Shown: piece after piece, positions 14,127 through 21,750 of the stretch | Position numbering within the stretch: position 1 is the first letter of the stretch | Layout: the number at the start of each line of letters is the position of its first letter | NCBI GenBank assembly: GCA_002406115.1 | Contig: DHNC01000005.1 | Coordinates: 1 to 40,600 of the forward strand | Reading direction: 5' to 3' | DNA: 40,600 nt | Origin: Christensenella sp. UBA4626 | GTDB taxonomy: Bacteria > Bacillota > Clostridia > Christensenellales > UBA1242 | Notes under the pieces: generated by a model | Told to the model about the DNA's origin: nothing | Database searches by the model: none | The model's input: only the letters and a program-made list of their open reading frames with translations | Program-made: the position numbers and the translations under genes

Positions 14127-15806
14127 ATGATAGATTTAGATAGTATTGTTCCATCAAATTTTATTGAGGATGAAATTTTAGAGGATTTAAAAGCGGGCAG
14201 AAGCAAAGAAGTTATCACTCGTTGCCCACCAGAACCAAGCGGCTATTGGCACATCGGTCACTGCAAAGCATGGATGATTGACTTTGAAACTGCAATCAAA
14301 TTTGGCGGCTACACATATCTCCGCATGGACGACACAAACCCAAGCCGTGAGCAGGGTGAATTTGCCGATAGTTATTTGGAAGATTTGAAATGGCTGGGCT
14401 ACACTCCAAAGGCCATGATTTTTGCGTCCGAAGCATATTTTGACAAGATTTATGAAATAGCGGAAAAGATGATTATGAAAGGCTATGCCTATGTTGACGA
14501 GTTGAGCCAAGAAGAGCAACTTGCAATGAAAGGCACGCTCACCGAACCAGGCAAAAATAGTCCATTCCGTGACCGTCCAGCAGAAGAAAGTTTGCGTCTA
14601 TTCCGTGAAATGAAAGCGGGCAAATATCCAGACGGAAGCCTCACTTTGCGTGCAAAAATTGATATGAGCCACCCAAATATTTTGATGCGTGACCCTATCA
14701 TGTACAAAATTTCTCGAGAGCATCACTACAAAACTGGCGACAAATGGTGTATTTATCCAATTTACGACTTTGCGCACCCTATGGAAGACGCTTTGGAAGG
14801 CGTTACTTACAGTTTGTGCGACATCACTTTCCGTGTGCACCGTGAACTTTATGACTGGTTTATCGCTCATGGTTGGGACAAACCTTATCCACCAAAACAA
14901 CGTGAATTTTCCACACTTAATTTGGAAAATGTGTTGCTTGGCAAACGTTATCTTAAAGCACTTGTCAACTCTGGCAAGGTTTTGGGTTGGGATGACCCTA
15001 GATACCTTACAATCGTTGGCATGAAAAGACGTGGCTACACAGCGGAAGGTGTTAAAAACTTTATCCGCAGTTGCGGCGTGGTTGCAAGCGAAAGCACAAT
15101 TCCATTCAGTTCGCTTGAACACTATATCCGTGACGATTTAAACAAAGTTGCAACTAGGGCAATGGTGGTGCTGGACCCACTTAAAGTGGTTATCACAAAC
15201 TGGGACGAGGGCAAAACTGAGGAAATTGAAATTCAAAACAACCCAGCCGACGAAACCGCAGGCAGCCACAAAGGCACATTTGGCAAAGTTGTGTATATTG
15301 AAAAGGAAGATTTTGCTTTAAATCCACCTCCAAAATATAATCGTCTTGTTGTGGGGGGCATGGTGCGTTTGAAAGGCGCATATATCATCAAATGTAACGA
15401 AGTCGTATATAAGGATAACGGCGAGATTGATTATTTGAAATGCGAATACATCCCGGGCACAAAAAGCGGACAAGACAACAGCGGCATGAAAGTTAAAGGC
15501 ACAATCCATTTTGTGGCAGAAAATAATGGCTTTGAATGCACAATCCGCAACTTCAAAAACCTTACAAAGGCGGAATATTTGTGGCCGGGCAAGGCTTTGG
15601 CACAAGGCGTTTCTATTGACGAAATTTTGGAGCCAAATTCTTTAACCGAGTCAACCGCTATTGCAGAAAATTATTTAAAAACTGCCAAACCTTACGATAA
15701 ATTCCAATTTATGCGCAAGGGCTACTACACTTTGGACAAAGACACCACTCCAGACAACTACATTTTCAATTCAACAATCTCTCTCAAGGATAGTTTTAAT
15801 AAATAA
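14127..15806 (+). CDS. glnS: Glutaminyl-tRNA synthetase
   Basis: 559 aa class I synthetase. HIGH motif WHIGHCKAW (41-49) within PPEPSGYWHIGH, which is GlnRS- rather than GluRS-like; YLRMDDTNPSREQGEF; LCDITFRVHRELYDWFI; PKQREFSTLNLENVLLGKRYLKALV; WDDPRYLTIVGMKRRGYTAEGVKNF. The C-terminal two-barrel anticodon domain is present (about 340-540). The KMSKS element reads LLGKR (270-274), with Gly where Ser is usual. Charges tRNA-Gln directly, so this host may not depend on GatCAB for Gln-tRNA. AGAGG lies before the ATG. Monocistronic, terminator at 15848. Confidence 0.96.
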   Translation: MIDLDSIVPSNFIEDEILEDLKAGRSKEVITRCPPEPSGYWHIGHCKAWMIDFETAIKFGGYTYLRMDDTNPSREQGEFADSYLEDLKWLGYTPKAMIFASEAYFDKIYEIAEKMIMKGYAYVDELSQEEQLAMKGTLTEPGKNSPFRDRPAEESLRLFREMKAGKYPDGSLTLRAKIDMSHPNILMRDPIMYKISREHHYKTGDKWCIYPIYDFAHPMEDALEGVTYSLCDITFRVHRELYDWFIAHGWDKPYPPKQREFSTLNLENVLLGKRYLKALVNSGKVLGWDDPRYLTIVGMKRRGYTAEGVKNFIRSCGVVASESTIPFSSLEHYIRDDLNKVATRAMVVLDPLKVVITNWDEGKTEEIEIQNNPADETAGSHKGTFGKVVYIEKEDFALNPPPKYNRLVVGGMVRLKGAYIIKCNEVVYKDNGEIDYLKCEYIPGTKSGQDNSGMKVKGTIHFVAENNGFECTIRNFKNLTKAEYLWPGKALAQGVSIDEILEPNSLTESTAIAENYLKTAKPYDKFQFMRKGYYTLDKDTTPDNYIFNSTISLKDSFNK

Positions 15807-15847
15807 AAATCAATAAACAATAATATGTTTTGATTAAAAAAATAAAA

Positions 15848-15878
15848 AAAGCAGACCGTTTTAGGTCTGTTTTTTTTG
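15848..15878 (+). terminator. glnS terminator
   Basis: CAGACC (15852-15857) pairs with GGTCTG (15864-15869), 6-base loop, followed by T8-T9. Confidence 0.9.
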
Positions 15879-16003
15879 ATAATTTGAAGAGGATTTTAGT
15901 GAAATAAACAAATTTAAGTTGCAAAATGACTAAATTTGAGATGATTAAATAATTTTTAAATTTAAAATTGATAAAGCAGAGGATTTAGATTGTAAAATCG
16001 AGC

Positions 16004-17344
16004 TTATGTTTTTTTAAATTTGTTTTTAAAGTTAATTGCAACCTCTTTTAAATCGTTGGGCAAAAAACCTAAGCCAATTTTTTCAAATTTTTTTGGCAAA
16101 CCATAATATGCTTCAGCAATTGAGCCAGCAATGCAAGCCATGGTGTCAGCGTCTCCACCCATAGATATTGCTGTTTTGATGGCGTCTTCAAAACTGTTTG
16201 AAATTAAAAAAGCAAATATAGATTGAGGCACGGAATTTTGGCAACTTTCATCGTGCTTATATGTTTTTATCAAATCTTTATAATCAAAATTTAAATCATA
16301 ATAATCTCGTTCAACAAAATATCTAATTTGACCTTTTGAATATCCGTTCAAAGCCCACCAAATGCAGCAAGCCACAGCTTCCGCTCCTTTAATTCCTTCT
16401 GGATGATTGTGTGTAACTTCTGTTACAATCTTGGTCAATTTTTTAACTTGCTCTATATCCTTTGCAAAATATGGCACAGCACTTATTCTCATTGCACTTC
16501 CATTGCCAAAAGAATTGTATGGTTCATTGTGTGTTGACTTAAGCCAATAATTGAATTTAGAACCATAGCCCACATATGGATATTTGTTTCCAAAATCCTT
16601 AAGATTTTTTATTGTTAATTCCTTTAAATTGCCAAAATCAGCGTTTGCTTGCAGAAGAGCGTTTGCAATGGCAATCGTCATAACAGTATCGTCTGTAAAA
16701 TGGCATGTTTCTTTGTAATCTTGGTAGGTTTGAGTTGGTTTTAAATAATTGTTACTTTTAACAAGCAATTTAAATTTCTTTGTTTTAATAGGATTAAATT
16801 CAAATCGTGAGCCAGCAATGTCGCCAATTATGCCACCAAGCAAAGTTGGATAATTGCATTTTGAATTTAAAAGCTTTTGTTTGATTAAAGAATACTTATC
16901 ATTTAGCATAAGATTTAATAACGTAAATTTGAATAGATAGAGTAGTGGTGGGGATTTGATTATATTACCTATTGCATCTGTCAGGGCTTCAAAATCTTTA
17001 TAATAATTTTTTTTAATGAACAATAAGTTGCCTTGTCCCATGTCGAGTTTTTTCCAATCATCAAGCTCGGGAATAATCCATCCTGTTTGTTTTATTGCAT
17101 CGGCAAAAGGTTTAAAATATGTGGAATCAACGATTTTAACCAGTTCTTCATCCCCGCAAAATCGATTTATGTAATAAAATTTTAAATCATCCGCTTTGTG
17201 AACGATAGTAAGTTCGCCACCATCGCCCATGGCACCGCTATATGCATATGTAAATGCGGCAATATTTTCGTATTTTATTTGATAAACATTGTCTATTGTT
17301 ACATTTTCTATTATTGGATTGTGATCATTAAATATTATATTCAT
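16004..17344 (-). CDS. ADP-ribosylglycohydrolase with novel N-terminal domain
   Basis: 446 aa. Residues about 165-446 are an ADP-ribosylhydrolase of the DraG/ARH type: LLGGIIGDIAGSRFEF, HFTDDTVMTIA (metal-binding TDD at 217-219), FGNGSAMRISAVP, VTHNHPEGIKGAEAVA and SMGGDADTMACIAGSIAEAYYG (second metal site GGDAD, 396-400). All expected metal ligands look intact, so it should remove ADP-ribose from a protein or nucleic acid. Residues 1-160 (AFTYAYSGAMGDGGELTIVHKADD, FYYINRFCGDEELVKIV) match no domain I know. RBS GAGGG. It starts 14 bases after the RelB-like gene and forms one operon with it. Confidence 0.9.
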   Translation of the reverse strand: MNIIFNDHNPIIENVTIDNVYQIKYENIAAFTYAYSGAMGDGGELTIVHKADDLKFYYINRFCGDEELVKIVDSTYFKPFADAIKQTGWIIPELDDWKKLDMGQGNLLFIKKNYYKDFEALTDAIGNIIKSPPLLYLFKFTLLNLMLNDKYSLIKQKLLNSKCNYPTLLGGIIGDIAGSRFEFNPIKTKKFKLLVKSNNYLKPTQTYQDYKETCHFTDDTVMTIAIANALLQANADFGNLKELTIKNLKDFGNKYPYVGYGSKFNYWLKSTHNEPYNSFGNGSAMRISAVPYFAKDIEQVKKLTKIVTEVTHNHPEGIKGAEAVACCIWWALNGYSKGQIRYFVERDYYDLNFDYKDLIKTYKHDESCQNSVPQSIFAFLISNSFEDAIKTAISMGGDADTMACIAGSIAEAYYGLPKKFEKIGLGFLPNDLKEVAINFKNKFKKT

Positions 17345-17358
17345 GATTGTCCCTCGTG

Positions 17359-18003
17359 TTAATAGGCTATTCTGTCAACAAAGTATGGTTTAAAACTTAT
17401 TTTGCTCCTATTGTCAGTGAAAGTTGGGTCGTTGTATGCAATTTGCAAATCAACAAGATTTTGATTATCATTTCTCATCACAAGTTCATATCTTTTTATT
17501 TCATCAGCTGGGATTATAAACAAATTTAAAACGCGTTTTGATTTGTCATTAAGAATTAAATACCAATTTTCTCTTAAAACAGTGTATGATGGATTTGCCC
17601 AAAACACATGCGAAGTTTCATTTTCGGATGAAAAAGTGCAATTAGCACTAATATTAAAGCCTTTTTCAAAAAAGAGCCTTTTTGCAATGCTTTTGGTCAT
17701 GGAAGAGATATTGGACTTGTAAGTGTTTGTTTGTATTGTTGTAGGGAATGTAGAGTTTGAACTGGTTGATTTGTTGTAAGAAGTTGATAAATCTTCACCA
17801 TAAGTTTTATTCATAGTAGATGTTATTGGCAAATCTTCACTGTACGACTGATTTTCTCTGTTGAAAATAAAACCAATCGATTTGTCTTTAATAACCCTCT
17901 TTAAAAAAATGTTGATGGCTATGGACATATTCAAGCCCTCTTCTCTTAAAATTCTGTCTGCCAAATTGTAGCTGTTTTCATCTAAATAAATTTCAAATTT
18001 CAT
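17359..18003 (-). CDS. RelB/DinJ-like N-terminal domain fused to unknown C-terminal domain
   Basis: 214 aa. Residues 1-48 match RelB/DinJ antitoxin ribbon-helix-helix domains: FEIYLDENSYNLADRILREEGLN, then MSIAINIFLKRVIKDKSIGF. A Ser/Thr/Asn-rich linker follows (about 52-100). The C-terminal 110 residues form a compact unknown domain with HVFWANPSYTVLRENWYLILNDK, LNLFIIPADEI and LQIAYNDPTFTDNRSKISF. Canonical RelB is about 90 aa, so the extra domain is the novelty. AAGGAG lies before the ATG; consensus promoter with tandem repeats upstream. Operon with the ADP-ribosylhydrolase. Could be an antitoxin, a regulator-effector fusion, or a sensor; no toxin gene follows. Confidence 0.75.
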   Translation of the reverse strand: MKFEIYLDENSYNLADRILREEGLNMSIAINIFLKRVIKDKSIGFIFNRENQSYSEDLPITSTMNKTYGEDLSTSYNKSTSSNSTFPTTIQTNTYKSNISSMTKSIAKRLFFEKGFNISANCTFSSENETSHVFWANPSYTVLRENWYLILNDKSKRVLNLFIIPADEIKRYELVMRNDNQNLVDLQIAYNDPTFTDNRSKISFKPYFVDRIAY

Positions 18004-18026
18004 AATTTGCTCCTTTAAACAGTTTC

Positions 18027-18055
18027 ATATTAGCACGGAAAACAATGTTTGTCAA
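18027..18055 (-). promoter_or_regulatory. Promoter of RelB-like/ADP-ribosylhydrolase operon
   Basis: Minus strand TTGACA (18050-18055), 17 bases, TAATAT (18027-18032). Confidence 0.85.
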
Positions 18056-18056
18056 T

Positions 18057-18093
18057 AAGATTTTATATGTTTTTTAAAGATTTTATATGTTTT
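18057..18093. repeat. Two 17-bp direct repeats beside the operon promoter
   Basis: AAGATTTTATATGTTTT at 18057-18073 and again at 18077-18093, period 20 bp, directly upstream of the leftward -35. A looser third copy follows. Candidate operator for the ribbon-helix-helix protein or an UP-like element. Confidence 0.7.
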
Positions 18094-18182
18094 GCTATGA
18101 TTTGATTTGTTTTTTTGTGAAATAATGTTAAAACTTAATTACTTTCAAACGATAAATAACAAAATAACAAAGCAATAGAATA

Positions 18183-18518
18183 ATGCCTTTGTTTAACTCT
18201 ACAAAAGAAATTTTAAACAAATACAAAAACGTAAAGGGTAGAATATTCAACATATCCTACAACCAGATTGATGAACATACTAGGGAAATTAAAAAAGAAA
18301 CCGGAATCAGTTTCTCAACTAAGTTCATGCGTTACACGTTCATAACTAGATGTGGTGAACAAAGTATACCAGAATTTATCATCCAATCATGGGTAGGACA
18401 CAAGATTGGTAGTAAAGTCACAAAGCAGGTTTATACAAAATTTAATGCTGAGGACAATAGTAAGTATATAGATATACTTAACGACTCAAAATTCTACTCA
18501 AATTCTACTCACAAATAA
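18183..18518 (+). pseudogene. Tyrosine recombinase (integrase) C-terminal remnant
   Basis: 111 aa corresponding only to the catalytic C-terminal part of a phage-type integrase: FSTKFMRYTFITRCGEQSIPEFIIQSWVGHKIGSKVTKQVYTKF holds the HxxR-like box (here MRYTFITR, His replaced), the WVGH box and the tyrosine nucleophile VYTKF. The N-terminal arm-binding and core domains are missing and no RBS precedes the ATG. Its end lies 70 bases from the 3' end of tRNA-Leu, the usual integration site, so this is the scar of an integrative element. Probably inactive. Confidence 0.8.
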
Positions 18519-18521
18519 AAA

Positions 18522-18560
18522 TGACCTGATACACCACCGCTAAATGTTGTTATCAGGTCA
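18522..18560. repeat. Perfect 10-bp hairpin between integrase remnant and tRNA-Leu
   Basis: TGACCTGATA (18522-18531) and TATCAGGTCA (18551-18560) flank a 19-base loop. No T-run. Could be a recombinase arm/core site or a weak terminator of the integrase remnant. Confidence 0.6.
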
Positions 18561-18564
18561 ATCC

Positions 18565-18588
18565 AAAAACACTAGATAATGTGTTTTT
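18565..18588. terminator. tRNA-Leu terminator
   Basis: AAAAACAC (18565-18572) pairs with GTGTTTTT (18581-18588), 8-base loop; read leftward it follows the tRNA directly and ends in T5. Confidence 0.7.
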
Positions 18589-18676
18589 TGGTGCCGGTGG
18601 TCGGGGTCGAACCGACACGGACGGTGAGGTCCCCAGGATTTTAAGTCCTGTGCGTCTGCCATTTCGCCACACCGGC
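18589..18676 (-). tRNA. tRNA-Leu(UAA)
   Basis: Minus-strand GCCGGTG acceptor arm pairs with CACCGGC, D-arm GGCGAAATGGCAGACGC, anticodon loop CTTAAAA in the ACAGGACTTAAAATCCTG arm (anticodon UAA), long class II variable arm, T-arm GGTTCGACCCC, discriminator A and encoded CCA (complement of 18589-18591). Read from an upstream promoter through a structured leader. Its 3' end faces an integrase remnant. Confidence 0.95.
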
Positions 18677-18683
18677 ATGAGTT

Positions 18684-18860
18684 TACGAATGCAGGTTGGC
18701 GAAGGATTTTTCGCGAACCGGCAAGGTGTGAAAGTATGTATTAAGATAAAATTTTAAGACCTGAGTTTCAGCACAGGACTAGGGTTCCCGCCACAACTTG
18801 CTTGTGGAAGGGATTAAGACTTTGGTAAGTTACATAATTAAATTGCTTTAAATTTTAACC
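18684..18860 (-). ncRNA. Structured precursor/candidate small RNA upstream of tRNA-Leu
   Basis: The 184 bases between the predicted start of transcription and tRNA-Leu hold several hairpins: CCACAA/TTGTGG with an outer TCCC/GGGA pair near 18787-18812, CCTG/CAGG near 18760-18777, and GGTT-GCGAA/TTCGC-AACC near 18693-18718. No protein frame and no known RNA family recognised. It may be a processed 5' leader of the tRNA or an independent RNA. On the + strand it lies upstream of polA. Confidence 0.4.
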
Positions 18861-18866
18861 GATTTG

Positions 18867-18895
18867 ATTTTAACACAATAAATTAGTTTTGACAA
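18867..18895 (-). promoter_or_regulatory. Promoter of the leader/tRNA-Leu transcript
   Basis: Minus strand TTGTCA (18890-18895), 17 bases, TAAAAT (18867-18872). Confidence 0.65.
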
Positions 18896-18964
18896 GAGAT
18901 TTTTGTTATTTTGCGTGGTTTTTTGGATTTGAGACCAAACATTTTTGTTGTGAGGGTAATTTGT

Positions 18965-18993
18965 TTGGTAAAATTGCGGTGTTGTGATAAACT
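18965..18993 (+). promoter_or_regulatory. Leaderless-type polA promoter
   Basis: TTGGTA (18965-18970), 17 bases, TAAACT (18988-18993). The ATG is at 19000, six bases after the -10, so the mRNA should start at or next to the AUG. No Shine-Dalgarno. Confidence 0.6.
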
Positions 18994-18999
18994 AATAAC

Positions 19000-21531
19000 A
19001 TGGAAAAATTTGTTGTTATTGATGGAAATAGTTTGGTAAATCGTGCGTTTTATGGGTTGCCGATGCTCAAAAGTATTTCTGGCAAGCCGTGCAATGCGGT
19101 TTATGGATTTGTAAATATTATGCTGAACCTTGTCACAAAAGAGAAGCCAAAATATTTGGTTTGTGTTTTTGATGCGGGCAAGCACACTTTCAGGCATGAT
19201 ATGTATGCGGATTATAAGGGCAAGCGTGACCATATGCCGGAAGACCTTGCCGAGCAGATGCCGATGCTTAAAGAGATGTTAAATGCGATGAAAATCAAGA
19301 CAATTGAAATTCCGGAAATTGAAGCGGATGACATTGTTGGCTCGATAAGCAGAAAGTTTGATGCCGAATTTATACTTTTGTCTGGCGATAAGGATTTATT
19401 GCAATTGATAAACGACAACACCTCGGTTTGGCTGACGCAAAAGGGCGTATCTCAGGTCAACAAAGTGGATGAGGCGATTTTGAAAGAGCAATTTGGGCTA
19501 AAACCATACCAAATTATCGAACTCAAATCAATAATGGGCGATAGTTCGGACAACATCCCTGGCGTGGCAGGAATTGGGCAAAAAGGTGCAATGGATTTGC
19601 TTGAAAAATTTGACAATTTGGACAATATTTACAAAAACATTGACCAAGTTGCGCCAAGATATCAGACCAAGTTGTTGGAACACAAGGATATGGCATATTT
19701 ATCTCATCAACTTGCCACAATCAAACTCGATGTTGATATTCCTTTTGATTTGGCTGACTGCGAAATTAAATTGCCGTTTAATGATGATGTATATTTTTTG
19801 ATGAAAGAATTGGATTTTAAATCCATGCTAAACCGCAAAGAATTGTTTGCGTATGCACCAAAAGTTGAACAAAAAATTCAGGAACAAGACAAGTGCGACG
19901 TGCCTTTGATTGAAATCGAAGATGAACAACAATTTGAAAAGATGATGGCAGAAATTGAAGCAAATGTGGCGGTGTCGTCCGACAATTTTGCAATATATTT
20001 GGCAACACAATCAAACGAATATTGCATATACAAAACAAGCGACATATTCAACAAAAAGCGCAAAGTTTTGGCGGATTTGTTTGTTGGTGAAAAGCAAAAA
20101 ATATGCTTTGACGCAAAGGCTTTGATGCACGAATTGGACGAATTTGATATTTCAATTTGCAACTATTTTGACGTGTCGGTGGCGGCATATATTGCAAACG
20201 AAATGGATGCGGAAATCAAATATGAGGACACATTAAAACTTAACAATATTTCCTCATCTGCCAAGGCTTATCCGCTGTTTAGACTTAAAGAAATTTACAT
20301 GACAAAACTTATCAAAAACAAGCAACTCAAATTGTATGGGAACATGGAATTGCCGCTTGTTAAAGTGTTGTTTGAAATGGAAAAAGCCGGCGTCAAAATT
20401 GATGTTGAGGCAATTAAAGAGCTGAGCGCAAATTACCATGTAGAGTTGGATGCCTTGACCGACGAAATTTATGCTTTGGCGGGTGAAAAATTTAATATCA
20501 ACAGCCCAAAACAACTTATGTCAATTTTGTTTGAAAAACTTGCCATTGAATATAAGGGCAAAAAATCCACTTCAATTGAGGTTTTGAACGACATCAAGGA
20601 CAAGCACCCAATTGTTGAAAAATTGATAAGATATCGAAAGATAAATAAACTCATTTCCACATATCTTGACGGAATGTTGGAATATGTTTCAAACGACGGC
20701 AAAATCCACACGACATATATGCAACGCACAACCTCTACTGGCAGACTTAGCAGCCGTGAACCAAACCTTCAAAATCTTCCAATCAGGGATGACGAAGGTC
20801 GCCAATTGAGGAAGATGTTTACAAGTTCTTTTGAAAACGGCACAATTATAAGTGCGGATTACAACCAAATTGAGTTGCGTTTGATTGCAAATTTCAGCGG
20901 GGATGAAAATATGATTGCGGATTATTTGTCCGGCAAAGATATCCACACCGCCACCGCAAGCAAGATTTTCGGCGTGCCAGAAACTGAGGTTACACCAAAC
21001 ATGAGAAGAGTGGCAAAATCTGTCAACTTTGGCATAATTTACGGCATAAGTGCGTTTGGTTTGAGCCAAAATATCGGCACAACTCCAAAAGAGGCGGGTG
21101 CGTTTATAAACAAATATTTGGAGATTTATCCAAAAGTTAAAATTTATGGCGACGAGCAAATCGCTTTGGCAAGGGAAAACGGCTTTGTAAGCACAATTAT
21201 GGGCAGAGTAAGGCATATCCCCGATATCAATTCCAACAACCACACCGTGCGTGGCTTTGCCGAACGTACAGCAAAAAATATGCCATTGCAAGGCAGCGCA
21301 AGCGATATTATCAAAATCGCCATGATAAATGTGTTTAAAAGATTTCAAGAGGAAAATCTAAAAAGCAAATTGACCGTCCAAATTCATGACGAACTGATTG
21401 TGGATTGCTTCCCTGGGGAAAGCGATAAGGTTAAATCAATTTTGAAGCAGGAAATGGAAAATGTCGTTTCCTTGCAGGTACCATTGATTGCAAGCATCAG
21501 CGAGGGCAAAACCTTGTTTGACGCAAAATAA
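19000..21531 (+). CDS. polA: DNA polymerase I
   Basis: 843 aa. N-terminal 5' nuclease (VIDGNSLVNRAFYGLP, LLSGDKDLLQL, MGDSSDNIPGVAGIGQKGA). The middle 3'-5' exonuclease region (about 290-445) lacks the DxE catalytic motif: where FDTE would be it reads NFAIYLATQ, so proofreading is probably absent, as in Bacillus and Clostridium. The polymerase is complete: SADYNQIELRLIA (motif A, from 618), RRVAKSVNFGIIYGISAFGL (motif B, from 669), QIHDELIVD (motif C, 794-802). Works in Okazaki fragment processing and repair. No RBS; leaderless promoter immediately upstream. Confidence 0.97.
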   Translation: MEKFVVIDGNSLVNRAFYGLPMLKSISGKPCNAVYGFVNIMLNLVTKEKPKYLVCVFDAGKHTFRHDMYADYKGKRDHMPEDLAEQMPMLKEMLNAMKIKTIEIPEIEADDIVGSISRKFDAEFILLSGDKDLLQLINDNTSVWLTQKGVSQVNKVDEAILKEQFGLKPYQIIELKSIMGDSSDNIPGVAGIGQKGAMDLLEKFDNLDNIYKNIDQVAPRYQTKLLEHKDMAYLSHQLATIKLDVDIPFDLADCEIKLPFNDDVYFLMKELDFKSMLNRKELFAYAPKVEQKIQEQDKCDVPLIEIEDEQQFEKMMAEIEANVAVSSDNFAIYLATQSNEYCIYKTSDIFNKKRKVLADLFVGEKQKICFDAKALMHELDEFDISICNYFDVSVAAYIANEMDAEIKYEDTLKLNNISSSAKAYPLFRLKEIYMTKLIKNKQLKLYGNMELPLVKVLFEMEKAGVKIDVEAIKELSANYHVELDALTDEIYALAGEKFNINSPKQLMSILFEKLAIEYKGKKSTSIEVLNDIKDKHPIVEKLIRYRKINKLISTYLDGMLEYVSNDGKIHTTYMQRTTSTGRLSSREPNLQNLPIRDDEGRQLRKMFTSSFENGTIISADYNQIELRLIANFSGDENMIADYLSGKDIHTATASKIFGVPETEVTPNMRRVAKSVNFGIIYGISAFGLSQNIGTTPKEAGAFINKYLEIYPKVKIYGDEQIALARENGFVSTIMGRVRHIPDINSNNHTVRGFAERTAKNMPLQGSASDIIKIAMINVFKRFQEENLKSKLTVQIHDELIVDCFPGESDKVKSILKQEMENVVSLQVPLIASISEGKTLFDAK

Positions 21532-21696
21532 GGGTTGTTAAAAAAAATATCTTTGGTTCCGAACAAAAATTTAATTTTTGAATGTTTAACAAATGAGTTT
21601 TATTAACTTATAGATATGACTTTTTTAATAGTGAACATATTGCTTAAAAAAAATAAAACATTTTGTTCTTGATCAATATTTTGTTGAAAAAACAAT

Positions 21697-21743
21697 AAAA
21701 AAACCAAAATACGCTTTGGATTTTTAAAAATTTGTTTTAAAAT
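21697..21743 (+). promoter_or_regulatory. Overlapping polA terminator-like hairpin and MFS promoter
   Basis: CCAAA (21704-21708) pairs with TTTGG (21715-21719) and is followed by T5: a weak terminator for polA. TTTGGA (21715-21720), 17 bases, TAAAAT (21738-21743) is a promoter using the same bases; its transcript would start at about 21750, at the second ATG (21751) of the MFS gene. Confidence 0.5.
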
Positions 21744-21750
21744 GGTTTTG

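Noticed and set aside
14598..15122. 174-aa minus-strand frame inside glnS
   Set aside because: Antisense shadow with no initiation signal.
18690..18721. Decayed second tRNA-Leu copy upstream of tRNA-Leu
   Set aside because: A short GCCGGT...GCGAA resemblance to the tRNA 5' end does not extend into other arms.
18684..18860. 6S RNA, SRP RNA or T-box as identity of the structured leader
   Set aside because: Short separate hairpins rather than a long rod, no SRP GGAA motif and no T-box AGGGTGGNACCGCG, so left unassigned.
20689..21348. 219-aa minus-strand frame inside polA
   Set aside because: Shadow of the polymerase domain; His/Cys/Phe bias from antisense codons.
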